DNA from: Nemertoderma westbladi
Lineage: Eukaryota > Xenacoelomorpha > Nemertodermatida > Nemertodermatidae
Length of the DNA: 58,926 bases
Direction of reading: 5' to 3'
Assembly (NCBI GenBank): GCA_032718475.1
Contig: JAUCBJ010008163.1
Span: 1-58,926 of the forward strand
This document shows, piece by piece, positions 1-13,400 of this stretch. A program made the position numbers and the translations under genes. Positions within the stretch are counted from its first letter, which is position 1, and each line of letters begins with the position of its first letter. The notes below the pieces were generated by a model. The model did no database searches. It was not told the DNA's origin and saw only the letters and a list, made by a program, of their open reading frames with translations.

Positions 1-232
1 AGCATTAACCTTGGTGGTTGGTTGGCTTTTCCTCCCAGTGAGCAGGTTTACTGATTGCTTTGCCTGAGCTGATTGCCTGCTATCATCAGCGTTAATGGCA
101 TCAACCTCGGCCCTACTTATTCATAAGCTCCTTTAGCATCCTTGTCTGTCTCCGTGTGCCCTAGTCGGCGGGACTCATTCTGCGCCATTTGAGGTCATTT
201 CGGCACTTCCGAATTCTGTGATCAGTGCGGGT

Positions 233-251
233 GGGGGGGGGGGGGGGGGGG
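233..251. repeat. Poly-G tract (19)
   Basis: An uninterrupted run of 19 G. Its length may vary or be misassembled. Confidence 0.9.
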
Positions 252-429
252 CTATTTCCTGTTTCGAGGGTATACAGGATCTGTTTCAGCAGCTGCTAAA
301 TTAACTGCTTCTGTGAAGGCAGTATAGCCCACGCAGTGATTTGCCGCCTCAGAGGCGAGAACCTCATACCTGTTGTTCAACTGTAGTGTGAAGCTGGATC
401 TCACAACTGGGCTGTTGCAACAAAGAGGA

Positions 430-830
430 CCAGTCATTCCTTGGCAATTCTGCTAGCGTGGAGACTAAGTCTTACCTTGGCCACAATAATAGGTAATAGC
501 TGGATAAGGGTCGAAGTGCAAATATACTTCAGTCTTGTACAGAATAGAGCTCCTGTATTTCCCACGAAACAGAATATGGTATATCTGGGACGTGTGACCA
601 CTTGGTCCAGTATGAGATGTAGATGAGTGATGTAGACTTGCATTAAAGTCACCCAGGCAAATTAAGAATGCATGCTGATCCACTCCATCAGTAGATGCAT
701 GTAGATTGTGGTAGAAATTTTCCACTTCATCTTTCTGCACACTTCTTCTTGTTCCACATACTATGCAAGTCTCTTCACAAATCACATTCGGGAAGTTTAC
801 CTTTAAGAGTGGGAATATGTTCGTCACCAT
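430..830 (-). pseudogene. LINE endonuclease fragment
   Basis: Read on the minus strand it gives EVENFYHNLHAS and then LICLGDFNASLHH, the GDFN motif of apurinic-type endonuclease domains in non-LTR retrotransposons. No reverse transcriptase follows in frame, so this is a remnant. The open frames at 252-437 and 434-652 are by-products. Confidence 0.6.
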
Positions 831-849
831 CCATTTCCATCAAGTCATA

Positions 850-2150
850 ATAATAATAGGCAAATGAAAGTGATAGTTTCGACGCAATCAAAATTGATCC
901 CTCTCCAGGGTGAAAATCGACGCAAATAACACCTGATTACTCTCAAAAATTAAACTTCTATCTGTTCTGTTGATATTCGTTTATTGTTTTGTTCCGAATA
1001 ACGTGCCACTGTAAACTGCTCCTTTCCTTAAATTGATAATTTAACATTGATACAAAATATTAATTCGCCGAAATGGGATTGCCCCCCCCCCCCCCCCCCC
1101 CCCCTCCCCTGTCTCGACGGTGCATAGTGTGATGCACCTGACTGTTCCAAAACTAATATCTTAGCAGAATTTAGAGTGAGTTAACTATTAACTTTAGGTC
1201 TCGATAAACGCCTGAGATACTTTAAAATTCATATTTGTATTAAACAATATCCCCCCAAGTCACGATATGATGTTGACTAACAGTCGAAGGTTATAGCTAT
1301 GCGACGTGTGTTACATTTAATCTCTCAAAACTCTGGTAAGGTAGGCCTAGGGAATACTGCATTATAGTTATACTGTAAATTAAATTCTTGTTAAATTGTC
1401 TTATTTGGTCTGTTGCTATGGTAACGTGGACTGTAAATGTCACCCGAATGTGTACAATATGACGGGAAGTATCACCATGCTTCTTAGCTGTAGTGATATT
1501 TTCAAATAATTACAAATATAGAAGCAAATAGTTGAGTAAAGGTACACGAATTCTCCACTTAAACTTAATATTTTGATACTTGTGTAAATTACTCTGGTCC
1601 AAATAATGGGTCTGTGTCTGCGACATTAGACGCTATTTGATTTTATATTGCCCTTGATGTGTTCCCAAGATGTCATATAAGTTGTGTGATGGGTTTTTTG
1701 ATTTTTAAAACTGTTTGTTGATTTTCTCAGGAAAAGGAAAGGTGAGACAAAGAAATTGATAATTTAAATTTCATAAATCTGTTGCTAAGGCGGTTACTAG
1801 GGCCGGGTTGGCGGACTGCAAGGGAATTTCGGAAATTTTCTTCTTTACCAAAGTGTTTATAACAGTTTCAGGACAACATTGATGCATTTTGATTAACTTT
1901 CAATTTATACACTGGTTATGAGACGAGATTCACTAGCATTCACCATGAACTTGTATCCTAAAATTGAAGAAAACACATTTTTGAGCAAAAAACTTTGAAG
2001 CCCAAAAAAAGGCATTAAATCAAAAATGCAGAGGTGGCATCCGGCCTAGCCGGATTCGCCATGTCTTGAAGTACAAACATCAGGTGGATGCCAACCATTA
2101 ACAAAAAATGCCATCTAAACTTAATTTTCGGGAGTTGGCAGGTAGACTAT
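850..2150. other. Non-coding AT-rich stretch with one dispersed repeat
   Basis: There is no credible gene. At about 965-1045 lies an inverted copy of the internal sequence of the MITE at 4967-5197 (gtttattgttttg ... actgctcctttcctta). A 23-C tract is at 1082-1104. A ttgctatggtaac-type word occurs near 1412. Confidence 0.6.
1082..1104. repeat. Poly-C tract (23)
   Basis: An uninterrupted run of 23 C within AT-rich DNA. Confidence 0.9.
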
Positions 2151-2578
2151 TAATACGGATGTAAGTTATTGCATTACGGATGTAAGTTATTGTATTACAG
2201 GTGTAAGTTATTGTATTACGGATGTAAGTTATTGTATTACGGGTGTAAGTTATTGTATTACAGGTGTAAGTTATTGTATTACGGGTGTAAGTTATTGTAT
2301 TACGGGTGTAAGTTATTGTATTACGGGTGTAAGTTATCGTATTACGGGTGTAAGTTATTGTATTACGGGTGTAAGTTATTGTATTGCGGGTGTAAGTTAT
2401 TGTATTAATACGGATGTAAGTTATTGTATTACGGATGTAAGTTATTGTATTACAGGTGTAAGTTATTGTATTACGGATGTAAGTTATTGTATTACAGTGG
2501 TGTAAGTTATTGTATTACGGGTGTAAGTTATTGTATTACGGGTGTAAGGTATTGTATTACGGATGTAAGTTATTGTAT
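2150..2578 (+). repeat. 21-bp minisatellite, about 20 copies
   Basis: The unit is gtaagttattgtattacggg plus one base. The main variants are a/g at the ggatg/gggtg and acagg/acggg positions. Because 21 is a multiple of three, it yields open frames reading GCKLLYY repeatedly (2169-2408, 2424-2672). These are almost certainly not genes. Confidence 0.92.
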
Positions 2579-3189
2579 GCCATTGCACTTCACCCCGACA
2601 AATAACCAGAAGAATACCCGGGGGTTCCTACATGCAACACCGGAAATCGTGTATAATATCCAACAACTGTAGGTATACTGGTCAACAGCAAAACTTGTCT
2701 TGGCAACACTTTACCAGTTTAGTAACCATGGTAACTTTCTATTAAAATGTTTGCAGTTAATTACGCCGAGACTTATCTCAGCCAAACCGCCGTTGATGAC
2801 TGCCGCTATGACGTAAGTTCTACCCAATCAAATCTGAGATGTTTATCCTCAATAGATCTTAGTAATTTGATTGGTTATTACCCCTGTCTGTCTGTAGTAA
2901 CTAACCATACTGATTGTATCAACTCACCCGCATTGGTACACCATTGAAATCGTGTAGTTTGTTTATAAATCGTTGGTATGGCAACTCATGGAGTTGGGAG
3001 TTTGTATGGAAGTGTGTGTTGTGTGAGCACCGAGACATCTGGTTCAATATCAATAGGCACACAGTACAAGTGTAGATTATCGTATTTAGAACTACTGCAA
3101 AATTTGACCAATTTGGAATCGAATGATATCTAACATTTTCCATATCAGTATAAAACCTTTGCATTATTACATCTAATACTACCTATCCA

Positions 3190-3500
3190 TGTCTTCAATC
3201 AGTAGCAATTTCCCTTAGCTTGATATAGGAACAACAGAACCGCCTCCGCTTTGCAGGACATTGCTTTCGCCGTGAGGACCAGCCAGTGCTTAATATTGTG
3301 CTTTGGCGGCCTCACGGAATGAATAAGCATGGTGGACAGCCCATGACTTTCTTGAGACGCATCTTAAAGGACACTGGCCTTGAAGATGCGGATGATCTAG
3401 CAAATATCATGGGTGATAGGGAGTTGTGGCGGCGCAATTTTGTCGACAAGACGGCATTCTTAATAAAATATGTACCGGTAATATATGCAGCATGCCGATA
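3190..3500 (+). pseudogene. LINE C-terminal fragment, copy 1
   Basis: It encodes NRLRFAGHCFRREDQP and then GGQPMTFLRRILKDTG and WRRNFVDK, the typical C-terminal tail of LINE polyproteins (RLRFAGH...GRP...RDLWRR). Near-identical pieces occur inverted at 47150-47460 and direct at 53090-53400, so all three are copies of one family in this window. Confidence 0.75.
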
Positions 3501-3524
3501 GTAGTTGTAGTAATATCGGTTAAG

Positions 3525-3800
3525 TTAATAAAGGCAGGTGTCGGTAGAATATGATTTACGAAAACCGGACTGAAACTCAAAGATCAGATTTAGCCTACTA
3601 AGATGTGCTTCATCCAGCTGTAGAAAAACAGATCGTTCTAGAATATTAGATACAATACTTAAGATAGGTTGTACTACCTTGGCTAATTTCAGTGGTACTA
3701 CATTATCTACGGCGGAGTAATTAATAATAAAAGTAATAGGCACTTTAAGTACGTCAACACCATCCTTAAGAAAACGGGCAGGTATTAGGTCTAGACCGGT
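3525..3800 (-). pseudogene. CR1-like reverse transcriptase fragment
   Basis: The minus strand reads TGLDLIPARFLKDG, then KLAKVVQPILSIVSNILERS and FQSGFRKSYSTDTC. These are RT motifs 1-2 of CR1/Rex-type LINEs. It is truncated at both ends, before the YADD motif. Confidence 0.75.
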
Positions 3801-4149
3801 ACTTATAGTACTCTGTATGTGGTTTCTCGAAATCAGGTTTGTTGAATTCCCATTTATGTTTGCCGCTGTACTTTCCTCTAATTATTCCTATAAAGATTTT
3901 TTGTTTACCCAACTCAATGTCTCACCTCGCACTATTATCGCTTTGCAGACGGTTCTCCGGAAACAACACTTGCGAACTCGAGTATCCGGGCCGGTATATA
4001 TGACGTAAGTGGTATCCTTATTGTCATGGTGACGGGTTTACATGGTTCATGTAGGCCAGGGCAAGTACCGATATATCTTGTCTGTCTGTCGGTATTTTAT
4101 TCAACCTTTTGCATTTCGTCTGAAGATATTTATCCTGAATTATAGACAG

Positions 4150-5711
4150 ACGAAATCTATAAGTGCAAAGTTTCTTGTGGAATGGTCTAAATTGTTTCTA
4201 GAATTATCAAAGAAAGGGTTTTCTCTGTTTTCTCTAAGGTGCTTACTATTTATTTATCGTGTTCAGGAATGTTATGTTAGGTGGAATAACTCAAATGAAA
4301 TGAATGAAAAGTGAAATGTAATGTTCGTAATGAAGTTAGACAAGGCTCTATAGTTTCACCTTTGCATTTCTGTATAGTGTTAAATATTTTAATAAATAGA
4401 CTAAAAATATCTAAGGTTGGTTGTTATATAGGCTCTCATTATTTCGGATGCTTAGCGTATGTTGATGATGTTTTATTGCTATGTCCGTCTGTAATAGGTC
4501 TACAATTTATGAATATGTGTTATTTTTTGTAAAGAATTAAACTTACGTTTAAGTATGGACAGTAATCGAGTTAAGTGCAAATGTAAATGTATCCCTTTTC
4601 AGTTTGATTGGAACCCCCTGATACTGTTACTGTAAATGATATTGTTTCACCATGGGTGCAGCAGGCGACACATTTAGGTGTTACTTTAGATTACAAGTGT
4701 TTAATAAATAGTGATGTACTTCGTAAGAGAGCGGAATTTATTTCCAAATTAGCTAAACTCAGACAAGAATTTCATTTTTTTTGTGCTACTCCTAGTATTT
4801 TATGTAATATTCAAAGATTATAAACAACTTCTTTCTACGGTAGTCCCGTCCCGTCTGGAACCTTTCTTCTTTTAGTGTTAATAAAATATATACTGCGTGG
4901 AACATTAATGTTAGGCGTATTTGGAACTTACCTTATAATAGTGACCGTTACATTGTAGAAGGATTGGGGTAGGTGTAAAACGCGGATCCGGATCCGTTTC
5001 CGGATCCGGATTCCAAAATTATCAATTAAGGTAAAGGAGCAGGTTACAGCGACACGTTATTTTAACCAAAACAATAAACTAAAGTCAATAGAACAGGTTA
5101 TAGTTTTATTTTTGGGAGTTATAAAAATGTAAAAAAAATCGACTTCCGTAGGGACAATGTTAAATGTAGAATCCGGATCCGCGTTTTACTCCGACCCGAA
5201 GGATTGGTGAATTTTCTACACCCTAAAGTTATGTTATGGAGCCGTTTAGTAGGCTTCGCGCTGGGGGTAATGAATTCTAGTAAACTACGTGTCCGTTTTC
5301 TAAGCAGGTTATTATTTCATGATTGTAGAAGTACAAGTGGTAATAATAATCTTAGGTTAATAAGCAATGAATGGGGTATACCAATAAACAAGCTGAATCC
5401 GGGTACTGTAAAAAGATTAATACATTATGCACCAGCTCCTGTTGGTAGTGTTATAGCGATAAATTTCTGTAAGGAGTTATCCAACATTCTTATTACTGAA
5501 TGTGTAGTACCGGGATTCAGTTATGTGTCAAGTGCTTAGAACTGGTTACTTCTTTCGTTACTATATTTCTTTCTTCTGTTTTGTGTTCAATTTAATACTT
5601 TTAGTTTTAGTATCCATGTCCATTATTGTGCTTCTTCTTTTTTTGTGTTTTTTTTTGTTATTGTACGTACCGAGCCTCGGCTTGTGTATGTTAATAATAA
5701 TAATAATAATA
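4150..5711 (+). mobile_element. 5'-truncated LINE (LINE C) with (TAA)n tail
   Basis: Decayed RT frames are seen in order: the LELSKKGFSLFSLRCL segment near 4190, VRQGSIVSPLHF at 4330-4370, YVDD near 4460, then the RT thumb and C-terminal region through 5539. The element ends in a (taa)n run at about 5693-5711, a usual LINE 3' tail. Frameshifts and stops break the frame, and a MITE interrupts it at 4967-5197. Removing the MITE and one target duplication leaves the local LINE frame continuous. Confidence 0.78.
4967..5197. mobile_element. 231-bp MITE with 29-bp TIR and 9-bp TSD (MULE-like)
   Basis: The left end starts gggtaggtgtaaaacgcgga and the right end is its inverse with three mismatches in 29 bp. 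The 9-bp direct repeat gaaggattg flanks it at 4958-4966 and 5198-5206. There is no coding capacity. A 9-bp duplication and GGG terminus suggest a MuDR/MULE-type non-autonomous element. The insertion splits a LINE C codon run, which independently confirms the boundaries. Confidence 0.88.
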
Positions 5712-7265
5712 AAGTCATCCAGATTTGTAAAAATTAGAGATACTGTCTGTACATTAATACAATGTTAGAGTTAGTGATATACAGGGATACATACTGAGAC
5801 ATATACTGTACATACATTGAGATTGACATTGATTGTTATGCTTGACCAGCTGCAAATATCGTACATATATATTAATGTGTCTCGTTATTACTACACATGC
5901 GTGTCGTTATTACCACAATGGGTGTCGTTATTACCACAATGGGTGTGACTGTAGTTAGTAATGGTGTGGATTGTTGTACTATTACCATTACGGTGTGTCT
6001 ACTCTACATAGGGGTGGTGGTTAGCTTTGTTTGTCTCTTTAGGTTTTCCATCATGGTACATCGCACTCATCCCTTCGTTTTGGCCTTCTATATCCTTAAC
6101 TGTGTTTTCATTAAGAATTCATCTATAGTTCCCCTATAAGAGCGTATCTGCTAATTAATTAACATGCTATTGTTTTATTAACTGATGCTTTATATTGTTT
6201 GCTTTTATTTACCGTTATTATTACCTTTATTTACTTAGTGGCTTATTCATGGTGTCAGGAGATACATTATGATTCATTTTTTCTTACTTCAGAACTATTT
6301 GGGTGAAAAAAAGTTTTTGGAAAAGATGTACAACTACAACATACAATAACCTTTGTTATCCTAGCCTGATCCTTAAGAAAGATTAAGAAAATTTTTAATT
6401 ATTGAATTGGATTAACGGCGATGTTGGGCTGCTTATATTGGCGTTGTATTTCCTGTTGCCAAGCAACCGTTATTATATCGAGCGACTGCGACTGTCTAAC
6501 CTAACGTATGAGAAGCAGACTGGACGTAGTCGCGCAGCTCAGCTCTCCTATTTGGGTGCTAAATTTATTTATTATTTTGGTTAGAGAAGCTCGTCTCCGT
6601 AATCTGTTCCTTTCCCTTTTTAAGTGCATTAAATTCTGAAATTAAGTTCAGAAACCTCTTCAGCCGAAGCGGCACCTGCCTTGTTTCCCTCCAGACCTGC
6701 GGACGTTTTGGCCCTTAGACAGTAACACCCCGTCAAAATGTGAAACGCGCCAGACTTCTGCTGTTATATTTCACTTTGCAGTTTTCCCCTATTTTTACAA
6801 AAAACCCAGGTTACTTAAGTGCTAAATCTAACCAAAACAATAAACGAATTAGTATCTGTACAAGTTATAAGATATTAATAAGCGCTATTCAATATTTTAT
6901 AAGGAGAAATTAAAAAAAATTGCAAATTCTTCATTTATATAGAAATTTTAAAATATTTTGACCAAAAGTGAAAATCCGGTATTCTTAACTTGGACGAACA
7001 TTCCTAGAAAGAGATGGGTTACAGCCTCCATGCTTTTACTCAGAATAGCCGCGGTGTTGTCATTGTATCGCGTTCCTCCTCCACTGCGCCTATTATTATT
7101 CTTTATTATCGGAATAGATTATGTTCTTATCCTTTTTTAGGTTTATGTGCAGTAAATATGCCTATGAAATTTATTAATAAATTATTTTCCATTTATTTGT
7201 ATTAAATATTTATCGTAGTTAAAAGAGATTCGCCTTTGTAAAGACTGCTATCGCTATAGCAACAG
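5712..7265. other. Non-coding stretch upstream of PWWP exon
   Basis: AT-rich DNA, presumably intron of the ZMYND11-like gene. It includes three short tandem copies of a gtgtcgttattaccacaatg-like unit at 5900-5950 and another copy of the aaccaaaacaataaac repeat at about 6790-6860. I found no PHD or bromodomain exon here. Confidence 0.5.
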
Positions 7266-7418
7266 CAAGACGTGTTGTGATTGGTTCACCCGGCCGTGCG
7301 ACCCAGCCCATCAGGTTGTCTGGGCGAGGATGGCCGGCTACGGGTGGTGGCCCGGGAAGGTTCTACGCACGCTGAACGGTCGCAAGGACGTTCGGTTCTT
7401 CGGTGGCAAACACGAGCG
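7266..7418 (+). CDS. ZMYND11: ZMYND11-like exon: PWWP domain
   Basis: The exon reads with a CDWFTRPC segment followed by [16 protein letters not shown] and [11 protein letters not shown]. This is the classic start of a PWWP domain preceded by the last zinc ligands of the PHD/bromo zinc-knuckle unit. The donor is gcg|gtgagt, leaving phase 2. The acceptor is either cag ending at 7265 or aag ending at 7269; both keep the same frame. The polypyrimidine tract is weak, so the 5' edge is less sure than the 3' edge. Confidence 0.85.
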
Positions 7419-10400
7419 GTGAGTGGTCAATGGGTTGCTATGGGAACAACGCGTTCTTAGGGCGCCACTGACAGTGGCTGCTAGTTCCCAATATTATATG
7501 TTTTTCCGAATTATTTTTTATTAACTATTTTGATAAATGTAAGTGAATATATTAGAATAACCATCATTAACTATTATAACAATTAATCTGTAAGCTGCAA
7601 CCACTAAATAACATGTATGTAACCTACATGTTTACAGACATGTCTGTTTTTGGACACCGCACCAAAAAAAATTTTAAGACAATCTAAAATATATGGTTTT
7701 TGTATATAATAAATGGTTACAAAAAGTTTTAAATCTAAAAAGTAAGAAATAAAGTTCGGTATTATTTGGAGACTTTTAGTGAGAAGAGAAATAATGTAAT
7801 AAAATAAATGCACCTAGTGAAATAATGTAGGTCGATAAAGTACGAAAAATAATTACATTTTAAAATAATTTTTTGATTTTCAGCGCAACGATAGACTCTA
7901 AAGATATTAAACCGATTAGCGAATCGGCTAACAACCTAGTAAAGAAACGAACCGCCGCTGTCAATAAGGCCATTACCGAGTTGGAGATGTACCTGAAGAA
8001 CACAGAGGACTACAGCGAGACAGGGAGCGTGTTCAGTAACCCGTTGGACGACGACTTACACTCAGTTGTCGGTTCCGAGGTCAGTAGCCAACTGTATCTT
8101 TCAATATTAATATGTAGTTTGTTTGTGTATGATTTTTAGCATTAAGAAAAAATTTTTACCTACAAATGAGTTTTTTATGTTATATTATTATTTTTAGTGG
8201 ATTTGCAATATTTTATATTTTTCATTAACTAGGGATTTATTTAGTGATGAGTAAAGTGTTTAAACGGGATTCCGATCCCGAAAAACCGGGAACCCACCGA
8301 TAAATTCAATCCCATCCCGACTTTTTTTGGAACGGGATCACTAAGTATAAATTGTGAACTGTGAAGTTTATATCTGATATATGATAATTAGTTCCAGCAG
8401 AACGGAATTGTTTTGATTATATCGAATTTTTATTTCAGTAAATCATCTAGTAATCAATTGCAAAATAATTTTAATATAATTTTATCTTACTAATATTTCA
8501 GAAGTAAAATAAAGTGAGTGTGAGATTTTGACATTAAATTTAAATGAATGTTTAATTATTTTTAGTGAAAATTTATTTATTTTTCATGATTCAAGAATTA
8601 TGTGCCAAAATAATTCTACCAAAACAACAATAATAAACTATGTCAGGTGGAAGATTCATGTGGAAGGGTTTACTGTGGAAGATCACCCATGGTGATGAAC
8701 AGGCATTCCTTTAGGAAACAGAGTGGAAGGGTTTACTGTGGAAGATCACCCATGGTGATGAACAGGCATTCCTTTAGGAAACAGTGTGGAAGGGTTTACT
8801 GTGGAAGATCACCCATGGTGATGAACAGGCATTCCTTTAGGAAACAGAGTGGAAGGGTTTACTGTGGAAGATTACCCATGGTGATGAACAGGCATTCCTT
8901 TACGAAACAGAGTGGAAGGGTTTACTGTGGAAGATCACCCATGGTGGTGAACAGGCATTCCTTTAGGAAACAGAGTGGAAGGGTTTACTGTGGAAGATGA
9001 CCCCTGGTGGTGAACAGGTATTCCTGTAGGAAACAGAGTGGAAGGGTTTACTGTGGAAGATCACCCGTGGTGATGAACAGGCATTCCTTTAGGAAACAGA
9101 GTGGAAGGGTTTACTGTGGAAGATTACCCATGGTGATGAACAGGCATTCCTTTACGAAACAGAGTGGAAGGGTTTACTGTGGAAGATCACCCATGGTGGT
9201 GAACAGGCATTCCTTTAGGAAACAGAGTGGAAGGGTTTACTGTGGAAGATGACCCCTGGTGGTGAACAGGTATTCCTGTAGGAAACAGAGTGGAAGGGTT
9301 TACTGTGGAAGATCACCCATGGTGATGAACAGGCATTCCTTTAGGAAACAGAGTGGAAGGGTTTACTGTGGAAGATCACCCATGGTGGTGATCAGGCATT
9401 CCTTTAGGAAACAGAGTGGATGGGTTTACTGTGGAAGATCACCCATGGTGGTGAACAGGTATCCCTGTAGGAAACAGAGTGGAAGGGTTTACTGTGGAAG
9501 ATCATCCATGGTGGTGAACAGGCATACCTTTATGAAACAGAGTGGAAGGGTTTACTGTGGAAGATTACCCATGGTGATGAACAGGCATTCCTTTAGGAAA
9601 CAGTGTGGAAGGGTTTACTGTGGAAGATCACCCATGGTGATGAACAGGCATTCCTTTAGGAAACAGTGTGGAAGGGTTTACTGTGGAAGATCACCCATGG
9701 TGATGAACAGGCATTCCTTTAGGAAACAGAGTGGAAGGGTTTACTGTGGAAGATTACCCATGGTGATGAACAGGCATTCCTTTACGAAACAGAGTGGAAG
9801 GGTTTACTGTGGAAGATCACCCATGGTGGTAAACAGGCATTCCTTTAGGAAACAGAGTGGAAGGGTTTACTGTGGAAGATGACCCCTGGTGGTGAACAGG
9901 TATTCCTGTAGGAAACAGAGTGGAAGGGTTTACTGTGGAAGATCACCCATGGTGATGAACAGGCATTCCTTTAGGAAACAGAGTGGAAGGGTTTACTGTG
10001 GAAGATTACCCATGGTGATGAACAGGCATTCCTTTACGAAACAGAGTGGAAGGGTTTACTGTGGAAGATCACCCATGGTGGTGAACAGGCATTCCTTTAG
10101 GAAACAGAGTGGAAGGGTTTACTGTGGAAGATGACCCCTGGTGGTGAACAGGTATTCCTGTAGGAAACAGAGTGGAAGGGTTTACTGTGGAAGATCATCC
10201 ATGGTGGTGAACAGGCATACCTTTATGAAACAGAGTGGAAGGGTTTACTGTGGAAGATTACCCATGGTGATGAACAGGCATTCCTTTACGAAACAGAGTG
10301 GAAGGGTTTACTGTGGAAGATCACCCATGGTGGTGAACAGGCATTCCTTTAGGAAACAGAGTGGAAGGGTTTACTGTGGAAGATGACCCCTGGTGGTGAA

Positions 10401-13400
10401 CAGGTATTCCTGTAGGAAACAGAGTGGAAGGGTTTACTGTGGAAGATTACCCATGGTGATGAACAGGCATTCCTTTACGAAACAGAGTGGAAGGGTTTAC
10501 TGTGGAAGATCACCCATGGTGATGAACAGGCATTCCTTTAGGAAACAGTGTGGAAGGGTTTACTGTGGAAGATCACCCATGGTGATGAACAGGCATTCCT
10601 TTAGGAAACAGAGTGGAAGGGTTTACTGTGGAAGATTACCCATGGTGATGAACAGGCATTCCTTTACGAAACAGAGTGGAAGGGTTTACTGTGGAAGATT
10701 ACCCATGGTGATGAACAGGCATTCCTTTACGAAACAGAGTGGAAGGGTTTACTGTGGAAGATCACCCATGGTGATGAACAGGCATTCCTTTAGGAAACAG
10801 AGTGGAAGGGTTTACTGTGGAAGATCACCCATGGTGGTGAGCAGGCATTCCTTTAGAAAACAGAGTGGAACGGTTTACTGTGGAAGATTACCCATGGTGG
10901 TGAATGGGCATTCCTTTAGAAAACAGAGATGAAGGGTTTACTGTGGAAGATCACCCATGGTAATGAACAGGCATACCTTTATGAAACAGAGTGGAAGGGT
11001 TTACTGTGGAAGATCACCCCTGGTGGTGAACAGGTATTCCTGTAGGAAACAGAGTGGAAGGGTTTACTGTGGAAGATGACCCCTGGTGGTGAACAGGTAT
11101 TCCTGTAGGAAACAGAGTGGAAGGGTTTACTGTGGAAGATCACCCATGGTGATGAACAGGCATTCCTTTAGGAAACAGAGTGGAAGGGTTTACTGTGGAA
11201 GATCACCCATGGTGGTGATCAGGCATTCCTTTAGGAAACAGAGTGGAAGGGTTTACTGTGGAAGATCACCCATGGTGGTGAACAGGTATCCCTGTAGGAA
11301 ACAGAGTGGAAGGGTTTACTGTGGAAGATCATCCATGGTGGTGAACAGGCATACCTTTATGAAACCGAGTGGAATGGTTTAATGTGGAAGATCACCCATG
11401 GTGGTGATCAGGCATTCCTTTAGGAAACAGATTGGAAGGGTTTACTGGGGAAGATCATCCATGGTGGTGAACAGGCATACCTTTATGAAACCGAGTGGAA
11501 TGGTTTAATGTGGAAGATCACCCATGGTGGTGATCAGGCATTCCTTTAGGAAACAGATTGGAAGGGTTTACTGGGGAAGATCATCCATGGTGGTGAACAG
11601 GCATACCTTTATGAAACCGAGTGGAATGGTTTAATGTGGAAGATCACCCATGGTGGTGATCAGGCATTCCTTTAGGAAACAGAGTGGAAGGGTTTACTGT
11701 GGAAGATCACCCATGGTGGTGATCAGGCATTCCTTTAGGAAACAGAGTGGAAGGGTTTACTGTGGAAGATCACCCATGGTGGTGAACAGGTATTCCTGTA
11801 GGAAACAGAGTGGAAGGGTTTACTGTGGAAGATCATCCATGGGGGTGAACAGGCATTCCTTTAGGAAACAGAGTGGAAGGGTTTACTGTGGAAGATCACC
11901 CATGGTGGTGAACAGGTATTCCTGTAGGAAACAGAGTGGAAGGGTTTACTGTGGAAGATCACCCATGGTGGTGAACAGGTATTCCTGTAGGAAACAGAGT
12001 GGAAGGGTTTACTGTGGAAGATCATCCATGGTGGTGAACAGGCATTCCTTTAGGAAACAGAGTGGAAGGGTTTACTGTGGAAGATCACCCATCATGGTGG
12101 TGAACAGGCATTCCTTTAGGAAACAGAGTGGAAGGGTTTACTGTGGAAGATCATCCATGGTGGTGAACAGGCATTCCTTTAGGAAACAGAGTGGAAGGGT
12201 TTACTGTGGAAGATCACCCATGGGGGTGAACAGGTATTCCTGTAGGAAACAGAGTGGAAGGGTTTACTGTGGAAGATCATCCATGGTGGTGAACATGCAT
12301 ACCTTTATGAAACCGAGTGGAATGGTTTAATGTGGAAGATCACCCATGGTGGTGATCAGGCATTCCTTTAGGAAACAGAGTGGGAGGGTTTACTGTGGAA
12401 GATCACCCATGGTGGTGATCAGGCATTCCTTTAGGAAACAGAGTGGAAGGGTTTACTGTGGAAGATCATCCATGGTGGTGAACATGCATACCTTTATGAA
12501 ACCGAGTGGAATGGTTTAATGTGGAAGATCACCCATGGTGGTGATCAGGCATTCCTTTAGGAAACAGAGTGGAAGGGTTTACTGTGTAAGATCACCCATT
12601 GTGGTGAACAGGCATTCCTTTAGGAAACAGAGTGGAAGGGTTTACTGTGGAAGATCATCCATGGTGGTGAACAGGCATTCCTTTAGGAAACAGAGTGGAA
12701 GGGTTTACTGTGGAAGATCATCCATGGTGGTGAACAAGCATTCCTTTAGGAAACAGAGTGGAAGGGTTTACTGTGGAAGATCACCCATCATGGTGGTGAA
12801 CAGGCATTCCTTTAGGAAACAGAGTGGAAGGGTTTACTGTGGAAGATCACCCATGGTGGTGAACAGGCATTCCTTTAGGAAACAGAGTTGAAGGGTTTAC
12901 TGTGGAAGATCACCCATGGTGGTGAACAGGCATTCCTTTAGGAAACAGAGTTGAAGGGTTTACTGTGGAAGATCACCCATGGTGGTGAACAGGCATTCCT
13001 TTAGGAAACAGAGTGGAAGGGTTTACTGTGGAAGATCACCCATCATGGTGGTGAACAGGCATTCCTTTAGGAAACAGAGTGGAAGGGTTTACTGTGGAAG
13101 ATCACCCATGGTGGTGAACAGGTATTCCTGTAGGAAACAGAGTGGAAGGGTTTACTGTGGAAGATCAACCATGGTGGTGAACAGGTATTCCTGTAGGAAA
13201 CAGAGTGGAAGGGTTTACTGTGGAAGATCATCCATGGTGGTGAACAGGCATTCCTTTAGGAAACAGAGTGGAAGGGTTTACTGTGGAAGATCACCCATGG
13301 TGGTGAACAGGTATCCCTGTAGGAAACAGAGTGGAAGGGTTTACTGTGGAAGATCATCCATGGTGGTGAACAGGCATACCTTTATGAAACCGAGTGGAAT

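Noticed and set aside
2169-2672. Frames reading GCKLLYY repeatedly
   Set aside because: A 21-bp minisatellite in frame by arithmetic only.
5204-5768. Separate genes at 5204-5539 and 5523-5768
   Set aside because: The first is the LINE C C-terminal region after the MITE; the second is a T-rich 3' stretch of the same element.
1-7265. PHD or bromodomain exons of the ZMYND11-like gene
   Set aside because: Looked for but no cysteine-rich or bromodomain-like coding stretch with splice sites was seen; probably upstream of the window.
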